Assembly (NCBI GenBank): GCA_045531955.1
Contig: JAZSFC010000027.1
Coordinates: 118,492 to 182,491, forward strand
Reading direction: 5' to 3'
Origin: SIG299 sp045531955
GTDB taxonomy: Bacteria > Bacillota > Clostridia > Lachnospirales > Lachnospiraceae
DNA length: 64,000 bases
Below the pieces are notes generated by a model, which was not told the origin of the DNA, made no database searches, and saw only the letters and a program-made list of their open reading frames with translations. A program made the translations under genes and the position numbers. Positions 9,632 through 17,517 of the stretch are shown one piece after another (positions within the stretch are counted from its first letter, which is position 1; each line of letters starts with the position of its first letter).

Positions 9632-11071
9632 ATGAACGAAAACAAGTTATATGCCCTTCATATGGGCAAGGCAAAATGTGCCGTTGATTTAGGAGACGGT
9701 TCCGAACGCGGTGAATATGTCAACCAGGACTATATCTTACATACCCTGGGCAGACCGCACAGAAGCATTTCTTTAATGTACTGCTACTATCCGTTAGACA
9801 AAGGCTGGCCGGGCAGAGCCAGTGTGGTTCACGCAAATCCGGATGTGTCTTTCGCCTGGGATTATCCATATGATGATTACTTCACGTATAAGGGTGGCCT
9901 CGGCGGCACTACCGACGACGAACCGTTTACTTGCATGAGAGACATCCGCAGACACGGTCAGGACGTTACTCTTACCCTGACTATTGATCCACACGTTTCC
10001 AATGAACACTTAATTGCTATTGCTAAGGATTTAAAACCATTCGGCCGAATGATGCTGCGTATCAATCACGAGTGTACCGGTAACTGGTTCAGCTTTACCA
10101 AGCGCAGCACCTATAAAGAAATCGGTGAATTTTTCTGCCGCGCCCACCGCATCATCAAAGAGTACGCGCCTAACGTACAGACCATTCTTTGCACCGGCGG
10201 CGTAGAAGGCGATAAAAACGTTATTGAAATGGAAGACTGCTTTGCCGATGCAGTACGATGCACCGACATGTGGTCCATCGACAAATATTTCGCCCTCCAT
10301 TGGGGCTGGCCGTATGATGTAGCAGAGCGCGGCGGCAACTCCCACGGTCGCAGCAACATCCGTGAAATTTATGACTACACAAAAAAATCCTACAACCGTT
10401 TCTCCGAGCTTTGCGGCGGTGCCAAAAAGCCAATGATGATGAGCGAATTAAATGCTGACGGTGATGTTACCGGTCCTTACGAACAGGCAGACATGGTAAA
10501 AGAATTCTGTGACATATTAAAAGAAGAAAATGCCACCTGGTTCACCAATTTCTCCATGTACCAGTTCCGTGACAGAGGTCGTCTCGGTCTTGAAATCGAA
10601 GATCCGAACAATCCTGATGTGGGTATTGCACAGCCACTTCTTGAAACCTACAAAGAAATCATTCACGACGACTACTTTAAGCCTGAAATGACCATCGGCG
10701 AAGAAGTACAGCTTCCGCTTACTCTCCGTTGGGGCGGTGCTGAAGATGCGGAAGGTATTGCGATTCCTCTCCATTTTGAAAGTAATCCGCACTTCTGCGA
10801 AGTAGTTTTCGAGGACGATTCCAACCTGATGATGGAAATTAACGGTCACTGGTTCTACAAATCTCCTAAAGCAAAAACCATCGACCTTATGAGTGCGTTC
10901 TTCAAGAAGCCGCTCACCGGTCCTTGTGACTTAACCTTAAAGATTTTTGCACCACCTGCTTCCGGCGAAAACGACACTTCCACCGAAGACGGTTTATACA
11001 ACAGCTACACTACCATCGAAAAGCTGCCAAAGATCCGACTGAGATTCGAACCGGTTGAACTTGCAAAGTAG
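9632..11071 (+). CDS. cytoplasmic GH26-like glycoside hydrolase
   Basis: The start chosen is the ATG at 9632, preceded by GGAGG; a longer frame would overlap the regulator gene. The 479-residue protein has no signal peptide. A catalytic-acid style motif (LRINHECTGNWFSF, Glu about 147) resembles the HE..G.WF signature of GH26, and a candidate nucleophile lies in KPMMMSELNADG (Glu about 272), a spacing compatible with a clan A TIM barrel. Residues after about 345 look like a beta-rich extra domain. GH26 enzymes act on beta-mannans, mixed-linkage glucans or beta-1,3-xylan, so the substrate cannot be settled here. Being cytoplasmic and beside the importer, it probably acts on imported oligosaccharides. 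Confidence 0.65.
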   Translation: MNENKLYALHMGKAKCAVDLGDGSERGEYVNQDYILHTLGRPHRSISLMYCYYPLDKGWPGRASVVHANPDVSFAWDYPYDDYFTYKGGLGGTTDDEPFTCMRDIRRHGQDVTLTLTIDPHVSNEHLIAIAKDLKPFGRMMLRINHECTGNWFSFTKRSTYKEIGEFFCRAHRIIKEYAPNVQTILCTGGVEGDKNVIEMEDCFADAVRCTDMWSIDKYFALHWGWPYDVAERGGNSHGRSNIREIYDYTKKSYNRFSELCGGAKKPMMMSELNADGDVTGPYEQADMVKEFCDILKEENATWFTNFSMYQFRDRGRLGLEIEDPNNPDVGIAQPLLETYKEIIHDDYFKPEMTIGEEVQLPLTLRWGGAEDAEGIAIPLHFESNPHFCEVVFEDDSNLMMEINGHWFYKSPKAKTIDLMSAFFKKPLTGPCDLTLKIFAPPASGENDTSTEDGLYNSYTTIEKLPKIRLRFEPVELAK

Positions 11072-11083
11072 TTTACATTTTTT

Positions 11084-11116
11084 TAAGAGGACTGCCTCAC
11101 GGCAGCCCTCTTTTTT
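11084..11116 (+). terminator. rho-independent terminator after the GH26-like gene
   Basis: The arms AGAGG.CTGCC and GGCAG.CCTCT enclose a TCAC loop and are followed by a T run. It lies just after the stop codon at 11071. Confidence 0.9.
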
Positions 11117-11299
11117 CTACCCCAAAATGTACCGACGGAATATTTGCCGCAGTTTTCCGCCTTTGACTCAGTCGCTTTTTACGGTTGCTTACCAAGGCCG
11201 GTGATTCTTTTCCTAACGTAATGCCACTTCTTACGCCAGGTTCCCATAACTCGGTGTCGGAGAAAATTTCTCTAATGCGACATGTTTTTGAATTCTGAT

Positions 11300-11426
11300 T
11301 TGAAGTGTGCAAAACGTCCGATGGACGTTCTTTTAAGAAACACCGAAGTCCTGCCAGACACACGAGGTGTCCGCAGGACTCCAGGCATTTCTTAAAAGCG
11401 CTACCGCGCTTTTTGCACAACTTCAA
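11300..11426. repeat. cloverleaf cap, left half of copy A
   Basis: The base stem TTGAAG.TGCAAAA pairs with TTTTGCA..CTTCAA. Inside are three arms: CGTCC-GAT-GGACG; a long arm CTTTTAAGAAA/TTTCTTAAAAG with an inner stem AGTCCTGC/GCAGGACT and tip GACAC/GTGTC; and AGCGC-TACC-GCGCT. Drawn as DNA or RNA this is a four-way junction. Confidence 0.85.
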
Positions 11427-11827
11427 ATTGCTTTACATCATCCGCTTCAAATCATCCTTTTTCTCCGGCACCTCAAACAAATGGCTAACCCGTCGTGAAC
11501 CGTCATCAGGGAAATCTCCACCGCCCTTGGAGCCTGCCGAAAAAGTGCTGAACGTCAAAGTCCGGAAAAACTGCGGCAAGAAAAATTCTCCGTCGGTACA
11601 TTCCCGCCAAGGCAGCCACGTATTCACGATGCATTAGCAGCAACTACCGTGTATGTGGTAATCTCATACACTAACGCATATTACAGTTTCCACCATTTCA
11701 CACCCGTTTCGAAGAACCACGTTCAGTGCTTTCCCGGCGGCTCCGGCTTTTCTTGCAGGGAGGATATGCCTGTCCTTTGGGTTTCAGCAATTTGTTTGAG
11801 GAGGAGGGCAATAACTTGTAGTGCAGG

Positions 11828-11966
11828 AATTTGAGGTGTTTCAAAAAGTGCGGAGCACTTTTAAAGGGAGGTGCATAGGGTACCTCTGAACAACTTGTTG
11901 TTTAAGAGTACTCTTGTACCTCCCTTTAAAGTTACATCCATCAGATGTTTTGAAACATCTCAAATT
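11828..11966. repeat. cloverleaf cap, right half of copy A
   Basis: The base stem AATTTGAG...TTTCAAAA pairs with TTTTGAAA...CTCAAATT. The arms in order are AGTGC-GGA-GCACT; a long arm TTTAAAGGGAGGT/ACCTCCCTTTAAA with tip ACAAC-TT-GTTGT; and ACATC-CATCA-GATGT. The order of the small arms is that of the left cap read on the other strand, so this unit is an inverted relative of it. Confidence 0.85.
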
Positions 11967-12105
11967 CAAGCCAACATTACCACCCCGACGACGAGTTATT
12001 GTGAAACCCAAAAGGGACAGGAATACGCTCTCCTCCCGGAGAGAAAAATCGGCAAGCCCCCGCGGAAAGCAGCTGAGTGGTTCGAGAAACGGGCGTGAAA
12101 TAGAT

Positions 12106-12147
12106 AAAAAAACAGAGGTCAGAAATCATGAAATGATTTCTGACCTC
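12106..12147 (-). terminator. rho-independent terminator of the xylan operon
   Basis: The 14-bp arms GAGGTCAGAAATCA and TGATTTCTGACCTC (12115-12147) are followed, on the minus strand, by a T run. It lies directly after the GH8 stop codon. Confidence 0.9.
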
Positions 12148-12158
12148 CAAAACTCAAC

Positions 12159-13298
12159 TTACCACATACGATAGTTTCCGCTTAATGCGAGATATGCAAA
12201 GAAATACAAACAGTTGTCGTAGTATCGTCTCTTACCTTCACGAAGCGGCATCTTAAAGAAGCTCTCTACCCACTCGCGGCTGGCCTCGGTTGTCGCTGCC
12301 AAAACACTCTGCGCAACCGTTGCAGGAAGTCCGACCGGATGAAGTGCCAGTTCCTTTACTGCAACGGTTCCGTCAATTTCATAAATGTAAAATTCACCGG
12401 TACGCAGTGCAGGCAACAGGAACTTCTGGATATTTGCTGCCGCATCACACTGGCCGATATCAACGCCGAACCACTCGTAGTCCAGACCGATATTTGCCAC
12501 GGTACGGTAGGAGTCACTGAAGAACCAGTCATGGCGGTCTTTGGTCCACGGAATCGGACGGCTCATAGGGGAACCGTCAAACTCTGCATATTCTGCGGAG
12601 AAACCGGTATCCGGATGACATGCCTTGATTAAATATTCGCGGCTTGCCTTTGCCGCTTCCTTCCAGAACGGTCTGTCTTCTTCATATGCCCAAAGCGCAA
12701 ACAACTCATAGAAGTGAGGAAGATGATAAGACGGGTCGGTATAGTCAATACCCGGAACAAACAAAATCTGCTTGTTATCTAAGTTCCACATCGGAACACC
12801 AACTCTGCCGTTTTGTCCCTTGTGCAGGCAAGCACGTAAAATTTCTTTTGCCTCTGCTTCGTAGTTAAAAATACCCTCGCCGTTGCCCCAACGGTGTGCC
12901 GCAAAAAACAGGGACATGGCAAAGAATTCTTCACCGTCCGGAGCAGGACCATTGGCATTTTTTGTTCCGTCGGTAGCACAGGACCATGCGAAATAGCCTT
13001 CATTATAGCCGTCTTCCATCCACATGTAAGTCTTTGCCCACTTCCATAAACGGTCAAATTCTTCCTTCATGTTTAACTGTACACATATCATCATACCGTA
13101 CGACATGCCCTCCGTGCGGGCATCGTTGTTTCCGGTGTCCATGATGTAGGCCATGTCATCTCCTACAGGGAAATAGACACGCTCATCATCTTTACCGTAA
13201 AACCAGGTTTGACGAATTTCTTCCAAGCGTTTTGCAACCTCCGCTTCGGAAAAACCGACTTCCGTAAATACGTTACGGTAATCTTTTTTCTGTCTCAT
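12159..13298 (-). CDS. rex: GH8 reducing-end xylose-releasing exo-oligoxylanase
   Basis: A 379-residue cytoplasmic enzyme without signal peptide, the usual length for Rex (EC 3.2.1.156). The GH8 signature DARTEGMSYGMM carries the general acid (Glu about 63). Further family features are WSCATDG, DPSYHLPHFYELFA and FFSDSYRTVANIGLDYEWFG, the last holding the Asp of the base site. Rex removes one xylose from the reducing end of xylo-oligosaccharides, which fits the neighbouring alpha-glucuronidase and GH3 enzyme. It is the last gene of the operon, 23 bases after GH67, with AGGAGGGAG before the ATG, and is followed by a strong terminator. Confidence 0.9.
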   Translation of the reverse strand: MRQKKDYRNVFTEVGFSEAEVAKRLEEIRQTWFYGKDDERVYFPVGDDMAYIMDTGNNDARTEGMSYGMMICVQLNMKEEFDRLWKWAKTYMWMEDGYNEGYFAWSCATDGTKNANGPAPDGEEFFAMSLFFAAHRWGNGEGIFNYEAEAKEILRACLHKGQNGRVGVPMWNLDNKQILFVPGIDYTDPSYHLPHFYELFALWAYEEDRPFWKEAAKASREYLIKACHPDTGFSAEYAEFDGSPMSRPIPWTKDRHDWFFSDSYRTVANIGLDYEWFGVDIGQCDAAANIQKFLLPALRTGEFYIYEIDGTVAVKELALHPVGLPATVAQSVLAATTEASREWVESFFKMPLREGKRRYYDNCLYFFAYLALSGNYRMW

Positions 13299-13321
13299 AA
13301 TTCTCCCTCCTAAAACTTGTT

Positions 13322-15343
13322 TTAATAGATTATTCTTCCCTTTTCATCCGGAATCCCACTCTTCCGGTAAAAATACGAATTCACCTGATCGCGCCAGTCC
13401 TTTGCATTTGTAAGCTGACGGCCAAATCGTTCTGATACATTAGCATACACTTCTGTAGGTACCCGTCCTTCCAGGGACTTCCAACATGCTATCATCTTTT
13501 CCACTTCTTCCACACCTTGGAAATGAGTGTCATAAATGTGCTGAATCAGTGTCTTTCCGGTGGAAAGTACATGGATATACGGCACATGATGGAAGAATAA
13601 CAACAGTTCCTCCGGGCAGGTCTCCATAGTATTGTACATGGAAGCGTTTGGCTCATTATACTGACGGGCATAACCGGTTCCCTTATCGCTACGGTCTACA
13701 CCGATACCAAGATGGTCTGCCCTATGATACGTACCCCAGCGGGAATATTCATAGCCATCCACACTACAGCCATAATGTACATGTGGGGTTACCATCCAGC
13801 CAATACCAAGCGGACTGGTGTATCTCTCATACACCTCTCTGGATGGAAGCAGGATAGAAAGTATTTTTTCCACCACCTCATCCTCATTAGAAAGTGTCTG
13901 GCGAATCCATTCTTCTGCAATTTCCGCTGCAGAAAGAGAATTATCAAATGCCAGACGACCGAAGCCATACAGGTTTGCTGCCGCCAGCACATTGCCGGTC
14001 CAGTTTGCGTCATTTCCGGTATTGATTACTGCCGCAATACCGGTATGTAAATTTCTATGTTCGGTTAAACTGCCACTGATAATATCAGCCACAGTGTCAT
14101 TTTCTTCTCTGATATAGGTCTTAAACTCCAGAATTTCCTTAAACATCGGAATCAGATAGCACACATCAATCTGATGACCGGTGTATTCCTGGGCAATCTG
14201 CACTTCCATCATCTGATTGGTTTTCTTTAACCCACCAAGAAGCGGTGCCACCGGTTCTCTTACCTGGAAATCCATCGGACCGTTTTTAATTTGCAGAATG
14301 ACATTATCATGATAATCGCCATCCATGCCAATAAAGTTGTCATACTGTGCACGGGCTCTGTCGGTTTTATAATCTCTCCAGTCCTGAGTACAGTTATATA
14401 CAAAGCAGCGCCAGATAATCAAGGCTCCGTACGGCTTTACGATGTCTGCCAACATATTTGCGCCGTCTGCCTGGGTTCTGCCGTAGGTAAACGGACCCGG
14501 TCTGCCTTCGGAATCTGCCTTTACAAGAAAGCCGCCAAGCTTTGGTACTTTGGTAAATACCTCTGCCATTTTTTCCTTCCACCAGGCAATTACCGCTTCA
14601 TCCAACGGGTCAGCGCTGTTTGGTCCGCCAAGTTCTAACGGCGAAGCAAAATTCAGGCTTAAGTACAGCTTAATACCGTATTCCGCAAACAACTCGGAAA
14701 GCTCCGTTACTTTATCAAAATAGCGGTCTGTAATTAAATAGGTTGCCGCATCCTTTACGTTTACATTGTTAATTACAATGCCGTTGATACCAATGCTTGC
14801 CATAAATCTTGCAAAGTCTCTGGTACGCTCATTAATGAAAAATTCATTATGGTTATAGTAGAAAGAACGGCCGGAATATCCGCGTTCGATGCTTCCGTCC
14901 ATGTTGTCCCAATGATTCATCATACGTAACGGCTGGGATGGGGATTTTTTCTCATCCAAACCCTTCAGGGATTTTTCAGCGGCAATCATACGGAGTATGT
15001 GAAACACTCCGTATAATACGCCGGTTTCCTCTCCTGCAAGGAGAGACAAACTTCCGGAGTTCTCTACCAAACGGTAGGCTCCCTCTAACTCTCCGGAAGC
15101 TGCTGTCTGTTTTTTAATCAGAAGTGCCGGTTGCTCATTCGCTGTACCGCCTTCCGACACCGGAACTTCTGTGACTCCAAGCATTCCCTGTACACCCTCT
15201 GCCAACTCTTTCAATGCATTCTTTATGATTGGATGCACTTTATCAAAACCGTCAAGAACCACGTTTTTTACGTAAGCTTCATTGCCTTTGCTATTTACTT
15301 TTCTGTATTCCAGCCAAAGCTGTGTCCAAGGTGTTTTGCTCAT
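13322..15343 (-). CDS. aguA: GH67 alpha-glucuronidase
   Basis: A 673-residue cytoplasmic enzyme with the full GH67 length and no signal peptide. It would remove 4-O-methylglucuronic or glucuronic acid from the non-reducing terminal xylose of aldouronic acids. The catalytic regions are visible: KADSEGRPGPFTYGRTQADG with the general acid Glu, MDGDYHDNVILQIKNGPMDF and VQIAQEYTGHQ with the Asp/Glu base pair, and HYGCSVDGYEYSRWGTYHRA near the C-terminus. The ATG follows GGAG. It lies 15 bases from the GH3 gene and 23 from GH8. Its presence shows the target is a glucuronic-acid-decorated xylan. Confidence 0.96.
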   Translation of the reverse strand: MSKTPWTQLWLEYRKVNSKGNEAYVKNVVLDGFDKVHPIIKNALKELAEGVQGMLGVTEVPVSEGGTANEQPALLIKKQTAASGELEGAYRLVENSGSLSLLAGEETGVLYGVFHILRMIAAEKSLKGLDEKKSPSQPLRMMNHWDNMDGSIERGYSGRSFYYNHNEFFINERTRDFARFMASIGINGIVINNVNVKDAATYLITDRYFDKVTELSELFAEYGIKLYLSLNFASPLELGGPNSADPLDEAVIAWWKEKMAEVFTKVPKLGGFLVKADSEGRPGPFTYGRTQADGANMLADIVKPYGALIIWRCFVYNCTQDWRDYKTDRARAQYDNFIGMDGDYHDNVILQIKNGPMDFQVREPVAPLLGGLKKTNQMMEVQIAQEYTGHQIDVCYLIPMFKEILEFKTYIREENDTVADIISGSLTEHRNLHTGIAAVINTGNDANWTGNVLAAANLYGFGRLAFDNSLSAAEIAEEWIRQTLSNEDEVVEKILSILLPSREVYERYTSPLGIGWMVTPHVHYGCSVDGYEYSRWGTYHRADHLGIGVDRSDKGTGYARQYNEPNASMYNTMETCPEELLLFFHHVPYIHVLSTGKTLIQHIYDTHFQGVEEVEKMIACWKSLEGRVPTEVYANVSERFGRQLTNAKDWRDQVNSYFYRKSGIPDEKGRIIY

Positions 15344-15358
15344 GTCAATTCTCCATTT

Positions 15359-17515
15359 TTATGCTAAAACTTTGTTTTCTGCAATCTGAATCTTAAATTC
15401 TTCTGCCTTTGTTCCGGTAAGCGCATTACTTCTTATATCCGGAGCATGACCGCCTACATAAACCGTTGCATCGCCTGCTGTTAAACGAAGAACGCCTTCT
15501 TCATCAAACAGCGCAAACGCTTCCTGCGGAAGTTTCACTGAAACAGTCTTACTTTCGCCTGCCTTAAGAGCAATCTTCTTAATACCCTTTAACTGTGCGT
15601 TAGGAGTATTCTCCTGATTTACCTTAACATAAACCTGCATAGTTTCTGCACCATCCATCGAACCTGTGTTGGTTACGGTTGCAGTTACGGTAACACCGTC
15701 TGCATCCAATGCATTCTTGTCAACCTTAACATCACTGTAAGCAAAGGTAGTATAGGAAAGACCAAAGCCAAACGGATATAACGGTTCACTCTTCATGTAA
15801 CGGTAAGTTCTGCCCTTCATACTGTAATCGGTGAACTCAGGAAGTTCATCAGTGGAACGGTAGAAGGTTACAGGAAGCTTACCTTCCGGATTCTTTTCGC
15901 CAAAGAGGATATCGGCAATTGCCTTACCGCCCTGGGCACCCGGATACCATCCCTGGATAATAGCAGGAATATGTTCATCTGCCCAGTTTACTGCAAGTGC
16001 AGAGCCGGATAACAGAACAAGCACTACCGGCTTCCCGCAAGCATAAATTTCTTCCAAAATATGCTGCTGTAAACCAGGGAGATTTAAGTTTGGCTTATCA
16101 CCGCTGGCAAATTCATTACCAGTATCGCCTTCTTCACCTTCCAGTGTTGCGTCTAAACCTAAGCATGCAATCACGACATCACTTTCAGCACAAACGCCGC
16201 GAACTTCGGAGAGACGGTCATCTACATCACCCAAATTCTGGGTCTTCTGATGGCTTAAGTGACAGCCTTCGGAAGTCATAACACGCACATCATCGCCAAG
16301 ATAGTCCTGAAGACCTTCTAATACGGTCCAATAACGGGAAGCAGTACCTTCATAGTTACCAACCAGTGCTGCACGGCTGTTGGCGTTTGGTCCGATCACA
16401 CCTACTGTCTTAATCTTGGACTTATCCAATGGCAGGAAGTTATCTTCATTCTTTAACAGAACGATACACTTTTCTGCTGCCTTGCGGTTTAACTCACGCA
16501 TTGGCTTAGAGTCAACTACGGAGTAAGGAATATCGTTATACTTGTTGTCTTCTAACTTATCGAATACACCCAGCTTCATTCTGGTAGTGAATAAGTTCAC
16601 TAAAGCTTCATCCAGACGGGACTCTTTTACTCTGCCCTCTTCCACTGCCTGCTTTAAGTAATGGAATAAGTTACCGCAGTTTAAGTCACATCCGTTGTTC
16701 ATCGCCATGGAAACAGATTCCACCGGAGTCTTTGTTACCAGGTGGCCTTCGTGGAAGTCCTTGATTGCCCAACAGTCACTGACTACATGGCCTTCAAAGC
16801 CCCATTCATCTCTTAAGATGTCCTGTAATAATTCTTTATGTCCGCAGCAAGGCTGGCCGTTGGTACGATTATAAGCACCCATCACTGCCTCTACCTTTGC
16901 TTCCTGTACGCAGGCCTTGAAGGCAGGAAGGTAAGTTTCTCTCATGTCCTGCTTGGATGCCACTGCATCAAAGCTGTGGCGGACGCCTTCCGGACCGCTA
17001 TGTACCGCAAAGTGCTTTGCACAAGCCGCTGCCTTTAAGTAGTTTTCGTCATGACCCTGTAAGCCCTGGATAAAGCGCACACCCAGTCGGGATGTGAGGT
17101 ATGGGTCTTCACCAAAGGTTTCATGACCGCGGCCCCAGCGTGGGTCACGGAAAATATTTACGTTTGGAGACCAGAAGGTTAAACCCTTGTAAATATCGCC
17201 GTCATCGGATGCCTGTTGCATATTGAACTTAGCGCGGCCTTCGGTAGAAATAGCGTCTGCAATTTCTTCCAAGAAATCTTCATCAAAAGTAGCTGCAAGA
17301 CCGATAGCCTGTGGGAATACGGTAGCTACACCCGCACGAGCCACGCCGTGAAGAGCTTCATTCCACCAGTTGTACTTCTTAATGCCAAGACGATCAATGC
17401 CCGGTGCCCAGTTTAAAGTCTGGCCTACCTTTTCTTCTAATGTCATCTGAGCCACAAGCTCTGCAGCACGCTTTCTGAATTCTGCATTTTTCTCTTTGTT
17501 ATATACGATGTCCAT
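15359..17515 (-). CDS. GH3 beta-xylosidase / beta-glucosidase-type enzyme
   Basis: A 718-residue GH3 protein without signal peptide. Domain order is the TIM barrel (about 10-300, GAYNRTNGQPCCGH and the nucleophile Asp in HVVSDCWAI, about 248), the second alpha/beta domain (about 360-590, KCIVLLKNEDNFLPLDKSK, GYPGAQGGKAIADILFGE-like region) and a C-terminal Fn3-like domain (VTVTATVTNTGSMDGAETMQ). GH3 members with this layout include beta-xylosidases, beta-glucosidases and arabinosidases. The operon makes beta-xylosidase the likeliest. GAGG precedes the ATG, and the gene begins at the stop of the xylanase gene. Confidence 0.92.
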   Translation of the reverse strand: MDIVYNKEKNAEFRKRAAELVAQMTLEEKVGQTLNWAPGIDRLGIKKYNWWNEALHGVARAGVATVFPQAIGLAATFDEDFLEEIADAISTEGRAKFNMQQASDDGDIYKGLTFWSPNVNIFRDPRWGRGHETFGEDPYLTSRLGVRFIQGLQGHDENYLKAAACAKHFAVHSGPEGVRHSFDAVASKQDMRETYLPAFKACVQEAKVEAVMGAYNRTNGQPCCGHKELLQDILRDEWGFEGHVVSDCWAIKDFHEGHLVTKTPVESVSMAMNNGCDLNCGNLFHYLKQAVEEGRVKESRLDEALVNLFTTRMKLGVFDKLEDNKYNDIPYSVVDSKPMRELNRKAAEKCIVLLKNEDNFLPLDKSKIKTVGVIGPNANSRAALVGNYEGTASRYWTVLEGLQDYLGDDVRVMTSEGCHLSHQKTQNLGDVDDRLSEVRGVCAESDVVIACLGLDATLEGEEGDTGNEFASGDKPNLNLPGLQQHILEEIYACGKPVVLVLLSGSALAVNWADEHIPAIIQGWYPGAQGGKAIADILFGEKNPEGKLPVTFYRSTDELPEFTDYSMKGRTYRYMKSEPLYPFGFGLSYTTFAYSDVKVDKNALDADGVTVTATVTNTGSMDGAETMQVYVKVNQENTPNAQLKGIKKIALKAGESKTVSVKLPQEAFALFDEEGVLRLTAGDATVYVGGHAPDIRSNALTGTKAEEFKIQIAENKVLA

Positions 17516-17517
17516 AA

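Larger units (their letters stand above)
11127..12101. repeat. giant double-palindrome cloverleaf element, copy A
   Basis: This 975-bp non-coding element sits between two convergent genes, just inside their terminators. The left half (11127-11602) is one imperfect palindrome: its outer arms begin AATGTACCGACGG and end CCGTCGGTACATT, and pairing continues through TTGCCGCAGTTTT (about 11144-11156) with its complement near 11562-11575. The right half (11695-12101) is another: ATTTCACACCCGTTTCGAAG pairs with the stretch ending GGGCGTGAAAT. The two ends of the whole element are also complementary (11162-11192 with 12051-12080). Each half is capped by a branched cloverleaf. Short frames inside it are not convincing genes. 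Homologous to the element at 49231-50166. Confidence 0.85.

Noticed and set aside
11097..12174. Several frames of 60-110 codons on both strands within the first giant element
   Set aside because: They lack ribosome sites and recognisable protein character, and arise on both strands as expected of palindromic DNA. The two element copies do not conserve any of them.
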